Source: Murinocardiopsis flavida (lineage in GTDB: Bacteria; Actinomycetota; Actinomycetes; Streptosporangiales; Streptosporangiaceae). From it: a DNA stretch of 64,000 bases. Below are positions 38,380-48,563 of the stretch, one piece after another (the stretch's first letter is position 1; each line of letters starts with the position of its first letter). The stretch is from contig NZ_PYGA01000001.1 of assembly GCF_003014485.1 (NCBI RefSeq), positions 496,001 through 560,000 of the forward strand, in the 5' to 3' direction. Position numbers and translations under genes: made by a program. The notes beneath the pieces are model-generated. The model did no database searches. It had not been told where the DNA came from and saw only the letters and a program-made list of their open reading frames with translations.

Positions 38380-39894
38380 CTACCTCGCGGTCTCCGTCGC
38401 CCTCGACTCGCGGATGACCGTGATACGGATCCGCCCAGGGTAGGTCAGCTCCTCCTCGACCCGCTTGGCGATGTCGCGCGCGATGACCTGCGCCTGCACG
38501 TCGTCCACAGTGTCGGGTTCCACCATCACCCGCACCTCCCGGCCCGCCTGCATGGCGAACACCTTGCGGACGCCCCGGTGGTCCAGGGCGATCCGCTCAA
38601 GGCGCTGCAAGCGCTCGACGTAGGCGTCCAACGACTCCCGCCGCGCGCCCGGCCGCCCCCCGCTGATGGCATCGGCGGCCTGGGTGAGGACCGCCTCGAC
38701 CGTGCGGACCTCCACCTCGTTGTGGTGCGCCTCGATGGCGTGCACCACGTCGTCGGACTCCCCGTAGCGCCGGGCGATCTCCGCGCCGATCAGCGCGTGG
38801 CTGCCCGCCACCTCATGGGTCAGCGCCTTCCCGATGTCGTGCAGCAGCGCGCAGCGCTTCACCAGCCCCGGTTCCACGCCCAGCTCACTGGCCATCATCC
38901 CGGCCAGGTGCGCCGACTCCACCAGGTGCGCGAGCACGTTCTGGCCATAGGACGTACGGAACCGCAACCGGCCGAGCAGCGTCAGCAGCTCCGGGTGCAT
39001 GTCGGTGACACCGGTCTCGACCAGGGCGTCCTCGCCCGCGCGCACGCACGTCCGGTCGACCTCCGCCCGGGCGGACTCGTGGAACTCCTCGATGCGCTGC
39101 GGCTGGATCCGGCCGTCGAGCACCAGCTTCTCCAGGGCGATCCGGCCGACCTCGCGGCGCACCGGATCAAAACACGACAGCAGCACCGCCCCCGGTGTGT
39201 CATCGACGATCAGGTCGACGCCCGTGGCCATCTCGAACGCCCGGATGTTGCGGCCCTCGCGGCCGATGATGCGGCCCTTCATCTCGTCGTTCGGCAGCTG
39301 CACCACCGACACCACCGACTCCGAGGTCTGCGCGCTCGCCAACCGCTGGACGGCGAGCGTGATGATGCGGCGGGCCCGCTCCTCACCCTCGGCGCGGGCC
39401 TCGCGCTCCAGGTCGCGGACGAGCAGCGCCGCCTCGCGCTTGGCCTGCTCCTCGACCGCGGCGACCAGCTCGCGGCGGGCGTCCGCCGCCGTCAACGACG
39501 CCGCCGACTCCAGCACCGCCCGCCGCTCGTCCGCCACGCCCGAAAGGCGCGCCTCCCACTCGGCGAGCTCCGCGCTCCGGGAGTCGGCCCGCGCACGCTC
39601 CGCCTCCGAACGGCGGGCGTCGGCGTCGAGCCGCCGCTCGCGCTCGGCGACCCGCGCCTCGCGGCGCTCCACCTCGTCGTCGCGCGCGGCGAGCCGCCGC
39701 TCGGCGTCGCGCAGGGTCCGCGACGCGTGCTCCTCGGCCGCGGACCGGATGCGCTCGGCGTCGCGGCGGGCCGCCTCGGCGCCGCGCTCCGACGCGGCCG
39801 CGGACCGGCGCCACGCCAACACCGCCGCCGCACCTGCCACCGCGCATACCGCGAGCGCCAGAATGAGCGCCGCGACCAGGCCGAGCTCGTTCAT
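38380..39894 (-). CDS. rny: ribonuclease Y
   Basis: RNase Y is a membrane-anchored endoribonuclease that starts mRNA decay. From ATG 39894 the protein is 504 residues. It has an N-terminal membrane segment (about 4-24), a long charged coiled coil (about 30-190), a KH domain with GRIIGREGRNIRAFE near 210-225, and an HD domain with LLHDIGK near residue 350. GGGGGAAGAGG lies just upstream of the ATG; an upstream in-frame extension is arginine-rich and unlike the family. It lies beside recX. Confidence 0.93.
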   Translation of the reverse strand: MNELGLVAALILALAVCAVAGAAAVLAWRRSAAASERGAEAARRDAERIRSAAEEHASRTLRDAERRLAARDDEVERREARVAERERRLDADARRSEAERARADSRSAELAEWEARLSGVADERRAVLESAASLTAADARRELVAAVEEQAKREAALLVRDLEREARAEGEERARRIITLAVQRLASAQTSESVVSVVQLPNDEMKGRIIGREGRNIRAFEMATGVDLIVDDTPGAVLLSCFDPVRREVGRIALEKLVLDGRIQPQRIEEFHESARAEVDRTCVRAGEDALVETGVTDMHPELLTLLGRLRFRTSYGQNVLAHLVESAHLAGMMASELGVEPGLVKRCALLHDIGKALTHEVAGSHALIGAEIARRYGESDDVVHAIEAHHNEVEVRTVEAVLTQAADAISGGRPGARRESLDAYVERLQRLERIALDHRGVRKVFAMQAGREVRVMVEPDTVDDVQAQVIARDIAKRVEEELTYPGRIRITVIRESRATETAR

Positions 39895-40337
39895 GGCCTC
39901 TTCCCCCCGAACCCGCGATCGCCGCCCGCCGGGTGGCACGCGCCGACCGCGCCGGGCGTCCGGGCGACGAACCTGCGTGCCGCGGGGACCCACCGGCCTG
40001 CGCACACCAATGCGTGCCGCTCCGCTTGTGGTAGGGCTACCCTCCGCGTGACGAATTGATGCCTCGCGGGCACCCGCCGCCTTCCCCTCGCGGCGGCACG
40101 GCCGGAGCCCGGTTCGGACGCGGGCGGCCCGGCCCGCGCATGGGGGTCCGCCCGAAGCGGCGAGCGGTGGGTGCCGCCGGTGGATCCGCGCACGCCGTCG
40201 TCGCGCGGCGGCCGCGCAGACCTACCGGGGCACGAGGGGCAGGGCCGCCGCCGCACAACAGTGGACCGTCGCGCACCTGTGCCGCGTGGCCCGGCCGGAG
40301 GCCGGGGCACGGCCACTCGGCCGACGGCCTCGGGACG
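39895..40337. other. intergenic region between rny and recX, no gene seen
   Basis: The 443 bases hold only short arginine/proline-rich open frames of the kind expected by chance in very GC-rich DNA. It must contain the rny promoter and leader and any recX terminator. A small CCGGCC-GGA-GGCCGG hairpin near 40299 is a weak terminator candidate for recX. Nothing else convincing was found. Confidence 0.5.
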
Positions 40338-40895
40338 CTACTCGGGGTCGGGCGCCGGGATCTCGATGTCGAGCCCCTCGGCCTCGATCTCCTCGCGCAC
40401 CAGGCGGTGCGCCAACCCGGCGGAGTACCCCTTGCGCGCGAGCACGCCCATGGCCCGCCGGATCCGGGTCGCGGGCTCCTTGCCGCGGGTGGCGTCGAGC
40501 TTGCGGCGCGCCAGCCGCCGGGCGGTGGCCTCCTCCTGCTCCGGGCCGAGCTCCTCGACGGCGTCGCGGACGGTGTCCTCGGCGACGCCGCGCCGACGCA
40601 GCTCGGCGGCGAGCGCCCGCCGCCCCAGCCCGCGCCCGGCGTGCCGGGAGTCGACCCACGCCGCGGCGAAGGCGGCGTCGTCGATGATGCCGGCCTCGCT
40701 GAACCGGCCCAGTACGGACTCGGCGACCTCGGGGGCGATGTCGCGCTTGTCCAGCGCCTGCGCCAGCTGCGCCCGCGTGCGCGGGGCCATGGTGAGCAGC
40801 CGCAGGCAGATTCCGCGCGCCTTGGCCTCGGGGTCGTCCCCCGACCGCCCTTGGGCGGCCGGAGGACCGGCGTCGATCGGTTCGCCGTCCGACAT
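40338..40895 (-). CDS. recX: regulatory protein RecX
   Basis: RecX binds RecA filaments and limits their activity. The 185-residue protein has the three-helix RecX repeats (ICLRLLTMAPRTRAQLAQAL, DDAAFAAAWVDSRHAGRGLG, then the C-terminal repeat). ATG 40895 has GAGGA about ten bases upstream; in-frame alternatives at 40904 and 40910 would add a few residues. It lies 49 bp downstream of recA and is probably co-transcribed with it, so it should be SOS-inducible. Confidence 0.93.
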   Translation of the reverse strand: MSDGEPIDAGPPAAQGRSGDDPEAKARGICLRLLTMAPRTRAQLAQALDKRDIAPEVAESVLGRFSEAGIIDDAAFAAAWVDSRHAGRGLGRRALAAELRRRGVAEDTVRDAVEELGPEQEEATARRLARRKLDATRGKEPATRIRRAMGVLARKGYSAGLAHRLVREEIEAEGLDIEIPAPDPE

Positions 40896-40944
40896 GGGGT
40901 CCATCCTCACGGGGTGCGGGCCCCGCACGGGGCCCGCACCGCGA

Positions 40945-43488
40945 TCACTTCTCGGGCGCGGACTCCGGTGCGGGCGCCGCCGCGGCCTGCGGCGCCGGCG
41001 CGGGCTCATCGGGCGCGGGTGCCGCGGCCGCAGCCGCCGCCCTGCCCTTGGCGCTCTTCTTGGTCGGAGTCGGCTTCGCCATGGGAGTGCCGGACCCGGC
41101 GGTGGAGCCCGCGGAGTCGTCGCCCTTCATGGGCACGCCCATCTTCTCCTTGATCTTCTTCTCGATCTCGTTGGAGAGGTCGACGTTCTCCCGCAGGAAG
41201 GTCCGGGCGTTCTCCTTGCCCTGCCCGAGCTGGGTGCCCTCGTAGGTGTACCAGGCGCCGGACTTGCGCACGATGCCCTGCTCCACCCCGATGTCGATCA
41301 GCCCGCCCTCGCGGCTGATGCCGACCCCGTAGACAATGTCGAACTCCGCCTGCTTGAACGGCGGCGCCACCTTGTTCTTGACCACCTTCACCCGCGTGCG
41401 GTTGGCGACGGCGTCGGTGCCGTCCTTCAGCGTCTCGATCCGCCGGACGTCCAGCCGCACCGACGAATAGAACTTCAACGCCTTCCCGCCGGTCGTCGTT
41501 TCTGGTGATCCGAACATGACGCCGACCTTCTCGCGGAGCTGGTTGATGAAGACCGCGGTGGTGCCGGTGGTGTGGAGGGCGCCCGCGATCTTGCGGAGGG
41601 CCTGGGACATCAGGCGGGCCTGGAGGCCGACGTGGCTGTCGCCCATCTCGCCCTCGATCTCGGCGCGCGGCACGAGGGCGGCCACGGAGTCGATGACGAT
41701 GATGGAGACCGCACCCGAGCGGATGAGCATGTCGGTGATCTCCAGGGCCTGCTCACCGGTATCGGGTTGGGAGAGCAGCAGGTCGTCGGTGTTCACCCCG
41801 ATCTTCCCCGCGTAGACGGGGTCGAGCGCGTGCTCGGCGTCGACGAACGCCGCGATCCCCCCGGCCGCCTGCGCACTGGCCACCGCATGCAGCGCGACGG
41901 TGGTGTTGTGCGAGAGGACGCCGTTGGCGATGAAGCTGTGGGTTTCGGGGACCATGATGTCGAAGGTCGGCTGAAGCCCGGCGTCCTCGATATCGGTGAT
42001 CTCTTCATAGGTGAACTGCTCCGCTGCCAGGCCCTTGAGGTGGCCGAGGATGGACTGCGCCGAGCGGGAGATGGCGTGCTGCCGGTTCTCGGCCCACTCG
42101 ATGATGCGGTGCAGCCGGTCCCTGCTGCACGCCAGCGTGACGTCGCTGCGGAGGAGATCGCCCGCGATGTCGTCGAAGGCGCGGTCGGCGCCGATGGCGT
42201 CGCGGAGGTCGCGGATCTGGCCGGAGATGTGCGGAATGTTCTCGAACTGGGAGCTGCGCACGGAGAGCCGGAAGTTCGCCTCGACCTGCGCGGCGCGCCG
42301 CTGTGAACGGAACCCGACCTCGTTGAGGAACCGGTGTGCCACCGAGGGGTTGACGATGACGCTCCAGTAGTGCCGCTCGTACTCCGCGTTGTACTTGCGG
42401 TAGACGGAGGCGGGGATGCCGAGGCCGTAGAGCAGCAACTGGACGTCGCGGGCGAGCCGCTCGGAGGCGGTGCCGAGGCCGACGCTGGAGCTGGTGTCGA
42501 TCCAGCCGTCGCCCTCGAAGAGCGCGGAGAGGAACGCCCGCTGCATCTTGTCGCCTGCGGTGCGGACGCAGCGCGGAACGCGCTTCTGAGCCGATTTCAC
42601 ATAGTCCAGACCGAACTGTTCTTGGATCGACTTTCGAAGCTTAGTGTCATACACAAGGTAGTCAGAACCACCCTTTTTATCCTTAACGCGGACCTCAGAA
42701 TCAAAAAGGGATGAGACGATTGCAGAAAATTCCGCACCGACTTCAGGGTTGCCGTTTGTAAAGCAAATTCCACCCTTGAATCCAAGGCTTCCTTCGGCAG
42801 TTAGATACCCCAAGAAGACAGCTTCATCCTCACTGATCCCGCCCCCTGAGGCTGCTTCGGTCGCCCCAAACCGAGCGGAGACCAGGTAGTCACCCGTCTC
42901 CAGCTCTCCCGCATCCCGCCAGACGATATGACCGCCTGAACTCATTACACGAAGCGGATGGTTCAGGGTAGTCGAGATCGAACGCCCAGAACGAAGCGCA
43001 ATCCTATTTACCATTCGTAGACCATTTTTAGTGAGCGCGTCCACGCGCTCCAAGTCTCCGTTTTCGTTGACTACACGAATACCCAGTGGACGAATGTCCA
43101 CCACGTCCTGATCGCCGTCAAGGTCAACGTTGGCTCGCTCAAAAACCTCGGCGACCGTTTCGAGACCATAGTCGGTCCAGATATTCGTGTCGGCCACGAC
43201 GCACTTTCCAGAAGACTCTGGGCCGTAGATCTCTACGATGCGGCCGCGGGGGATGCCGCCGATGCCGAGGGCGGCGTCGAGGGAGATCGCGCCGGTGGGG
43301 ATGGATTCGATCGGGGGGCGGTCTTCATCGCCGAGGCGCATGACGGACCCCTTCCCGAACTGGCGCTCGATCTGCGCGAGCGCGGTTTCGAGAGCCTTGT
43401 CTCGGTCGGCAGCAGCCACGGGGAACCCCTGTTGGGTCGGTGTCTTCTTCTTCATCTCGGAGGTGACGCTACGCGGACGCGGTGACAT
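40945..43488 (-). CDS. recA: recombinase RecA, interrupted by an intein
   Basis: RecA catalyses homologous strand exchange and triggers SOS by stimulating LexA self-cleavage. The 847-residue precursor contains a 433-residue intein placed inside the Walker A motif, between GPESSGK and TTVALH; splicing would give RecA of about 414 residues. Extein motifs are intact ([40 protein letters not shown]). The C-terminal tail is unusually rich in Ala and Pro before ending ESAPEK. ATG 43488 has GAAGGA about nine bases upstream; [11 protein letters not shown] at 43455 is the alternative. A perfect SOS box lies 107 bp upstream, and recX follows. Confidence 0.97.
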   Translation of the reverse strand: MSPRPRSVTSEMKKKTPTQQGFPVAAADRDKALETALAQIERQFGKGSVMRLGDEDRPPIESIPTGAISLDAALGIGGIPRGRIVEIYGPESSGKCVVADTNIWTDYGLETVAEVFERANVDLDGDQDVVDIRPLGIRVVNENGDLERVDALTKNGLRMVNRIALRSGRSISTTLNHPLRVMSSGGHIVWRDAGELETGDYLVSARFGATEAASGGGISEDEAVFLGYLTAEGSLGFKGGICFTNGNPEVGAEFSAIVSSLFDSEVRVKDKKGGSDYLVYDTKLRKSIQEQFGLDYVKSAQKRVPRCVRTAGDKMQRAFLSALFEGDGWIDTSSSVGLGTASERLARDVQLLLYGLGIPASVYRKYNAEYERHYWSVIVNPSVAHRFLNEVGFRSQRRAAQVEANFRLSVRSSQFENIPHISGQIRDLRDAIGADRAFDDIAGDLLRSDVTLACSRDRLHRIIEWAENRQHAISRSAQSILGHLKGLAAEQFTYEEITDIEDAGLQPTFDIMVPETHSFIANGVLSHNTTVALHAVASAQAAGGIAAFVDAEHALDPVYAGKIGVNTDDLLLSQPDTGEQALEITDMLIRSGAVSIIVIDSVAALVPRAEIEGEMGDSHVGLQARLMSQALRKIAGALHTTGTTAVFINQLREKVGVMFGSPETTTGGKALKFYSSVRLDVRRIETLKDGTDAVANRTRVKVVKNKVAPPFKQAEFDIVYGVGISREGGLIDIGVEQGIVRKSGAWYTYEGTQLGQGKENARTFLRENVDLSNEIEKKIKEKMGVPMKGDDSAGSTAGSGTPMAKPTPTKKSAKGRAAAAAAAPAPDEPAPAPQAAAAPAPESAPEK
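41905..43203 (-). mobile_element. RecA intein with LAGLIDADG homing endonuclease domain
   Basis: The 433-residue intein starts with C1 ([13 protein letters not shown]) and ends [12 protein letters not shown], followed by extein Thr, so all splice-junction residues are present. Block B is STTLNHPL with T79 and H82; the penultimate H432 and N433 are intact. Two LAGLIDADG motifs are seen, [11 protein letters not shown] (E137) and [11 protein letters not shown] (D232), so the endonuclease may be active, although the first acidic residue is Glu. The first 208 codons (down to about 42580) are distinctly AT-richer than the host, while the rest has host-like GC. Inserted in the ATP-binding loop, it makes RecA function depend on splicing. 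Confidence 0.95.
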
Positions 43489-43594
43489 TTCGCGACGTCC
43501 TTCGCGCACCCTGTGGACGACCGGACCGGCCGGTTCGCCCTGGTGGGGACGGCTTAGCGGATCAGGCCGTCCAGCATACGGGCGTCAGCCTACC

Positions 43595-43608
43595 CGAACT
43601 TCTGTTCG
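43595..43608 (-). promoter_or_regulatory. LexA SOS box of recA
   Basis: CGAACTTCTGTTCG matches the actinobacterial LexA site CGAAC-N4-GTTCG perfectly. It lies 107 bp upstream of the recA start and just downstream of the DUF3046 gene. A TATGCT -10-like hexamer (minus strand, 43573-43578) follows it in the direction of recA. Confidence 0.85.
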
Positions 43609-43644
43609 ACTGTTCGATGTCGGGCGCAGCCGGGTGTGTCGGTT

Positions 43645-43839
43645 TCACCGCGACTTCGCCGGGATGCCGAAGGTGTCGCAGACCGCGGCCCACACCTCTT
43701 TCACGGCGACGCCGTCGGCGAGGGCCTGCTGGACCGTGCGGGAGCCCAATTGCTCGATCACGTAGTCGCGCGCAAGGCTCTCGGCGTACGCCTCGCCGAA
43801 GTGGGCGGCCATGTTCTGCCAGAAGTACGAGAGTCTCAT
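43645..43839 (-). CDS. DUF3046 family protein
   Basis: This 64-residue protein belongs to a small actinobacterial family usually found directly upstream of recA (Rv2738c in M. tuberculosis). It begins MRLSYFWQNMAAHFGEAYAE and has VWAAVCDTFGIPAK near the end; function is unknown. CATACT lies seven bases upstream of the ATG, suggesting a leaderless mRNA. It is divergent from the lhr helicase gene, with 84 bp between the start codons. Confidence 0.88.
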   Translation of the reverse strand: MRLSYFWQNMAAHFGEAYAESLARDYVIEQLGSRTVQQALADGVAVKEVWAAVCDTFGIPAKSR

Positions 43840-43846
43840 CGCGTCC

Positions 43847-43852
43847 AGTATG
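43847..43852 (-). promoter_or_regulatory. -10 element for the DUF3046 gene
   Basis: CATACT on the minus strand lies seven bases before the ATG at 43839; no ribosome binding site is present. Confidence 0.35.
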
Positions 43853-43910
43853 GACCGGTCCGGCGCGCGGCGTCGGCCGGCCGCTCCCCGGAATCGTCGT
43901 CGTCCTTGGG

Positions 43911-43916
43911 CACACT
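43911..43916 (+). promoter_or_regulatory. -10 element for lhr
   Basis: CACACT lies seven bases before the lhr ATG at 43924. The GGACGGC between them is not a convincing ribosome binding site, so a leaderless start is likely. Confidence 0.3.
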
Positions 43917-43923
43917 GGACGGC

Positions 43924-46900
43924 ATGGCTTCTGTTCCGGACGGCGGGCCCGCCACCGCGCGCTTCTCCGCCGCCACCCGCGCCTGGTTCGCGTCGGCGTT
44001 CCCCGGTGGCGCCACTCCCGCGCAGGCCGGCGCGTGGGAGTCCATCGCCGCCGGGGAGAACACCCTGGTGGTGGCGCCCACCGGGTCGGGCAAGACGCTC
44101 GCCGCGTTCCTGTGGGCGCTCGACCGGCTGACCGCAGCCCCGGTGCCGGCCGAGCGCACCCGGCGCTGCCGGGTGCTGTACGTGTCGCCGCTGAAGGCGC
44201 TGGCCGCCGACATCGAGCGCAACCTGCGTGCCCCGTTGGCGGGGATCGAGGCGGCCGCCGCGGACTCCGGCGCCGAGGTCCCCGCGCTCACGGTCGGCAT
44301 GCGCACCGGCGACACCCCTGCCGGGCAGCGGCGGTCCTTCGCGGTGCGGCCGCCCGACATCCTCATCACCACGCCCGAGTCGCTGTTCCTCGTGCTGACC
44401 TCCAACGCCAGGGCGGGGCTGGCGGGTGTCGAGACGGTCATCGTGGACGAGGTCCACTCCGTTGCGGGCACGAAGCGGGGCGCGCACCTCGCGGTGAGCC
44501 TGGAGCGGTTGGACGCCCTGCTGGAGCGTCCGGCGCAGCGCATCGGGCTGTCTGCGACGGTGCGGCCCGTGGCGGAGGTCGCCGCGTTCCTGGGCGGCCC
44601 GCGCCCGGCGCGGGTGGTCCACCCGCCCGGCACCCCGGCGCTCGACTTGGCCGTGCGGGTGCCGGTGGAGGACATGGCGCGGTTCGGCGCCGGTATGACG
44701 CCGGAGCGCACCGACGACCGTTCCGCAGTAGCGCGCCGCTCCATCTGGCCGCATGTGGAGGAGAAGGTGCTCGACCTGGTCGAGCGGCACGCGTCATCGA
44801 TCGTGTTCGCCAATTCGCGGCGGCTCGCCGAGCGGTTGTGCGCGCGGTTGAACGAGTTGGCGGCGCAGCGCGCAGGGCAGGTGCTCGACACCGACTCCGT
44901 TCCGGCGGAGTTGATGGGCCAGGCCGATCGGGGCATGGGCGCGGGGCGGGTGGTCGCGCGGGCGCACCACGGTTCGGTGTCGAAGGGCGAGCGTGCGGCG
45001 ATCGAGGCCGACCTGAAGGCGGGCCGGCTGCGGTGCGTCGTGGCGACCTCCAGCCTGGAGCTCGGCATCGACATGGGCGCCGTCGATCTGGTGGTGCAGG
45101 TGGAGTCGCCGCCGTCGGTGGCGGGCGGACTCCAGCGCGTGGGCCGGGCAGGGCACCACGTGGGCGAGGTGTCGCGGGGGGAGTTCTTCCCGAAGTTCCG
45201 CGGCGACCTGCTGGCGACGACCGTTGTGGTGGAGCGCATGCGCGCGGGCGCCATCGAGGAGCTGCGGGGGCCGCGCAACCCGCTCGATGTGCTGGCGCAG
45301 CAGATCGTGGCGATGGTGGCGGTCGAGGAGTGGTCGGTGCCCGGGCTGGCGGCGCTGGTGCGCCGCGCGGCGCCGTTCGCGTCGCTGCCGGACGCCGTGC
45401 TGGCGTCGGTGCTGGACATGCTGTCGGGCCGGTACCCGTCGGACGAGTTCGCCGAGCTGCGGCCGCGGGTGGTGTGGGACCGGGAGGCACAGTCGCTGAC
45501 GGGTCGGCCGGGTGCGCAGCGGCTGGCGGTGACCAGCGGGGGCACCATCCCCGATCGGGGCACGTATGCGGTGCACCTGCCAGGGGGCGCGGGGCCGTCG
45601 CGGGTGGGCGAGCTCGACGAGGAGATGGTGTACGAGTCGCGGGTGGGCGACGTCTTCGTGCTGGGGTCGAGTTCGTGGCGGATCGATGAGATCACGGCCG
45701 ACCGCGTGCTGGTGTCGCCCGCGCCGGGGCGGCCGGGCCGGTTGCCGTTCTGGAAGGCCGACCCGGTGGGGCGCCCCATGGAGCTGGGCCGCGCTATCGG
45801 CGCGCTCACCAGGGAGTTGTCGGCTCTGCCGCGGCCCGATGCGGTGCGCCGCGCGGCCGGTGCCGGTCTCGACGCGTGGGCGGCCGACAATCTGCTGGAC
45901 TATCTGGCGGAGCAGCGCGAGGCCACGGGGCAGGCGCCCGATGACCGCACGGTGGTGGTCGAGCGGTTCCGCGACGAGTTGGGCGACTGGCGGGTGGTGC
46001 TGCATTCGCCGCTGGGCGGGCGGGTGCACGCGCCGTGGGCCATGGTCATCGGGGCGCGGCTGCGGGCGCGGTTCGGCATGGACGCGCAGGTGGTGCATGG
46101 CGACGACGGGATCGTGCTGCGGCTGCCCGACGCGGGCGACGAGGACGGCCCGGCGTCCCTCGCCGAGTTGTTCGCCATCGACCCCGATGAGGTCGAGCGG
46201 GCGGTCACGGAGCAGGTCGGCGGTTCCGCGCTGTTCGCGGCGCGGTTCCGCGAGTGCGCGGCGCGTGCGCTGCTGCTGCCGCGCCGCCGGCCCGACCGCC
46301 GGATGCCGTTGTGGCAGCAGCGGCAGCGTTCGGCGCAGCTGCTGGCGGTGGCGGGCCGGTTCGGGTCGTTCCCGATCACGCTCGAAGCGGTGCGGGAGTG
46401 CCTGCGCGACGTGTTCGACGTGCCGGGGCTGCGGTCGCTCATGGCCGATGTCGAGGCGCGCCGGGTGCGGTTCGTCGAGGTGCGCACGGAGCGGGCGTCG
46501 GCGTTCGCGCAGTCGCTGATGATGGGGTACACGGCGGCGTTCCTGTACGAGGACGACGTCCCGTTGGCCGAGGCGCGCGCCCAGGCCCTCACGCTCGATT
46601 CGGCGCTGCTCGCCGAACTGCTGGGCGAGACCGATGTGCGCGACCTGCTCGACCCCGGTGTGGTCGCCGAGGAGGAGGCCCGGTTGCAGCGGCTCGCCCC
46701 CGGCACGGGAGTCCGCCCGGATCACGGGGTGGAGGACACCGCCGACCTGCTGCGCGAGCTGGGCCCGTTGTCGGTGGAGGAGGCGGGGCTGCGGGGGGCG
46801 CGGCCGGAGTGGTTGGCGGAGTTGGGGCGGCGGCGGCGCGCGGTGGAGGTGGTCGTCGGGGGCGGGTCGCGGTGGGCGGCGGCGGCCGACGCCGCGCGGT

Positions 46901-48546
46901 TGCGCGACGCGCTGGGTGCGGCACTGCCGGACTGGCTGGGCGCCGGGGGCGGTTCCGGTGCCGGGGACGGATCCGGAACCGGGTTCGCTTCGGCCGCCGA
47001 GGCGTTCGCCGCTCCGGTGGACGACCCGTTGGGCGATCTGCTGTCGCGGTTCGCGCGGACGCACGGCCCGTTCGGTACCGGCGACGCCGCGGCGCGGTTC
47101 GGTTTGGGCCCCGCGGTGGTGGCCGGGGTGTTGGGCCGGTTCGCCGCGCAGGGCCGGCTGGTGCGGTTGGGGTCGGGCGACGACGTGTCGGGGGCGTGGT
47201 GCGACGCCGAGGTGCTGCGGGTGCTGCGCAGGCGGTCCATCAGCCGGTTGCGCAAGGAGGTCGAGCCGGTCGCGCAGGAGGCGCTGGCGCGGTTCGTCCC
47301 GGCGTGGCAGCAGGCGGGCGGCGAGCCGCTGCGGGGGCCCGATGCGGTGTTCGCCGCGGTGGAGTCGCTGCGGGGGGCTCCTGTTCCGGCGTCGGCGCTG
47401 GAGCCGCTGGTGCTGGGGGCGCGGGTCGCCGATTACGAACCGGCGCTGCTCGACGCGCTGACCACGTCGGGCGAGGTGGTGTGGGCGGGGGCCGGGACCC
47501 TGGCGGGCAACGACGGCTGGGTGTGCCTGGCGCCGGCCGGCGAGGCCGCGCTGGTGCTGCCCGAGCCGTCGCCGGTGCCGGATTCTCCGGCGCATCGGGC
47601 GGTGCTCGATGCTTTGGACGACGGCGGCGCGCTGTTCTTCCGCGGTGTCGCCGACCGGGTGGCACGCGCCGTGGGGGCGGGGGCTGCGTCGGACCAGGAG
47701 GTCGTGGCGGTCCTGTGGGACCTGGTGTGGGCCGGCCTGGTCGGCAACGACTCGCTGGCGCCGCTGCGCGCGCTGCTGGGTGCGGGGGGCACGGCGCACC
47801 GGTCGCGCCGCCGCGGTCCGGTGCTGCCGTCGCGCACGGGACCGCCGACCGGGGGCGGCCGGTGGTGGCGGCTGCCCGAGCGCGATGCCGACCCGACGCG
47901 CAGGGCGCACGCGGGGGTCGCCGCCCTGCTGGACCGCTATGGGGTGGTGACGCGGGGCCCGGTGGCGGCGGAGCAGGACCGGGTCCGGTCCGGGCGCGAT
48001 TCCGCGAAGGGCGCCGGGCGCGGCGGGGGCCCGCAGGGCGGGTTCAGCGCGGTCTACCCGGTGCTGCGCGCGTTCGAGGAGTCGGGGCGGGCCCGGCGCG
48101 GCTATTTCGTGGAGGGCTTGGGCGCGGCGCAGTTCGCGCTGCCGGGCGCGGTCGACCGCTTGCGCGCCGTGCGCCGCGCCGACCCCGGTCCGGTGGTGCT
48201 GGCGGCGGCCGACCCCGCCAACGTGTACGGCGCGGCGCTCGCGTGGCCGCCGTCCGCCGCGGGGCTGCGTCCGGGCCGCAAGGCGGGCGCGCTGGTGGTG
48301 CTCGACGAGGGTGCGCTGGTGCTGTACGTGGAGCGCGGCGGCAGGTCGGTGCTGACGTTCGGCGCGTCGGCGGAGTCGCTGGCCCGCTCGGTGACCGCGC
48401 TGGCGGAGCGGGTGCGCGCGGGTGCGGTGGGCGCGTTGGCGGTGGAGCGCTGCGACGGCGCGCCGGTGTTCGGCGGCGCTTTGGCGGACGCGCTGCTCGC
48501 GTCGGGCTTCCACCCCACCCCGAAGGCGCTGCGCCTGCGCAGGTAA
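43924..48546 (+). CDS. lhr: large ATP-dependent helicase Lhr
   Basis: Lhr is a superfamily 2 DNA helicase that moves 3' to 5' and unwinds RNA:DNA hybrids; in mycobacteria it is linked to DNA repair. The 1540-residue protein has motif I APTGSGKT (51-58), motif II VDEVH, motif III LSATVR, and motif VI QRVGRAGHHVG, followed by the winged-helix and the long C-terminal Lhr domain. Length fits the Lhr family. The earlier open frame is out of keeping with family starts. It is divergent from the recA-DUF3046 unit, in keeping with a repair role. Confidence 0.95.
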   Translation: MASVPDGGPATARFSAATRAWFASAFPGGATPAQAGAWESIAAGENTLVVAPTGSGKTLAAFLWALDRLTAAPVPAERTRRCRVLYVSPLKALAADIERNLRAPLAGIEAAAADSGAEVPALTVGMRTGDTPAGQRRSFAVRPPDILITTPESLFLVLTSNARAGLAGVETVIVDEVHSVAGTKRGAHLAVSLERLDALLERPAQRIGLSATVRPVAEVAAFLGGPRPARVVHPPGTPALDLAVRVPVEDMARFGAGMTPERTDDRSAVARRSIWPHVEEKVLDLVERHASSIVFANSRRLAERLCARLNELAAQRAGQVLDTDSVPAELMGQADRGMGAGRVVARAHHGSVSKGERAAIEADLKAGRLRCVVATSSLELGIDMGAVDLVVQVESPPSVAGGLQRVGRAGHHVGEVSRGEFFPKFRGDLLATTVVVERMRAGAIEELRGPRNPLDVLAQQIVAMVAVEEWSVPGLAALVRRAAPFASLPDAVLASVLDMLSGRYPSDEFAELRPRVVWDREAQSLTGRPGAQRLAVTSGGTIPDRGTYAVHLPGGAGPSRVGELDEEMVYESRVGDVFVLGSSSWRIDEITADRVLVSPAPGRPGRLPFWKADPVGRPMELGRAIGALTRELSALPRPDAVRRAAGAGLDAWAADNLLDYLAEQREATGQAPDDRTVVVERFRDELGDWRVVLHSPLGGRVHAPWAMVIGARLRARFGMDAQVVHGDDGIVLRLPDAGDEDGPASLAELFAIDPDEVERAVTEQVGGSALFAARFRECAARALLLPRRRPDRRMPLWQQRQRSAQLLAVAGRFGSFPITLEAVRECLRDVFDVPGLRSLMADVEARRVRFVEVRTERASAFAQSLMMGYTAAFLYEDDVPLAEARAQALTLDSALLAELLGETDVRDLLDPGVVAEEEARLQRLAPGTGVRPDHGVEDTADLLRELGPLSVEEAGLRGARPEWLAELGRRRRAVEVVVGGGSRWAAAADAARLRDALGAALPDWLGAGGGSGAGDGSGTGFASAAEAFAAPVDDPLGDLLSRFARTHGPFGTGDAAARFGLGPAVVAGVLGRFAAQGRLVRLGSGDDVSGAWCDAEVLRVLRRRSISRLRKEVEPVAQEALARFVPAWQQAGGEPLRGPDAVFAAVESLRGAPVPASALEPLVLGARVADYEPALLDALTTSGEVVWAGAGTLAGNDGWVCLAPAGEAALVLPEPSPVPDSPAHRAVLDALDDGGALFFRGVADRVARAVGAGAASDQEVVAVLWDLVWAGLVGNDSLAPLRALLGAGGTAHRSRRRGPVLPSRTGPPTGGGRWWRLPERDADPTRRAHAGVAALLDRYGVVTRGPVAAEQDRVRSGRDSAKGAGRGGGPQGGFSAVYPVLRAFEESGRARRGYFVEGLGAAQFALPGAVDRLRAVRRADPGPVVLAAADPANVYGAALAWPPSAAGLRPGRKAGALVVLDEGALVLYVERGGRSVLTFGASAESLARSVTALAERVRAGAVGALAVERCDGAPVFGGALADALLASGFHPTPKALRLRR

Positions 48547-48563
48547 AGGGCTGCCCCGGTCTT

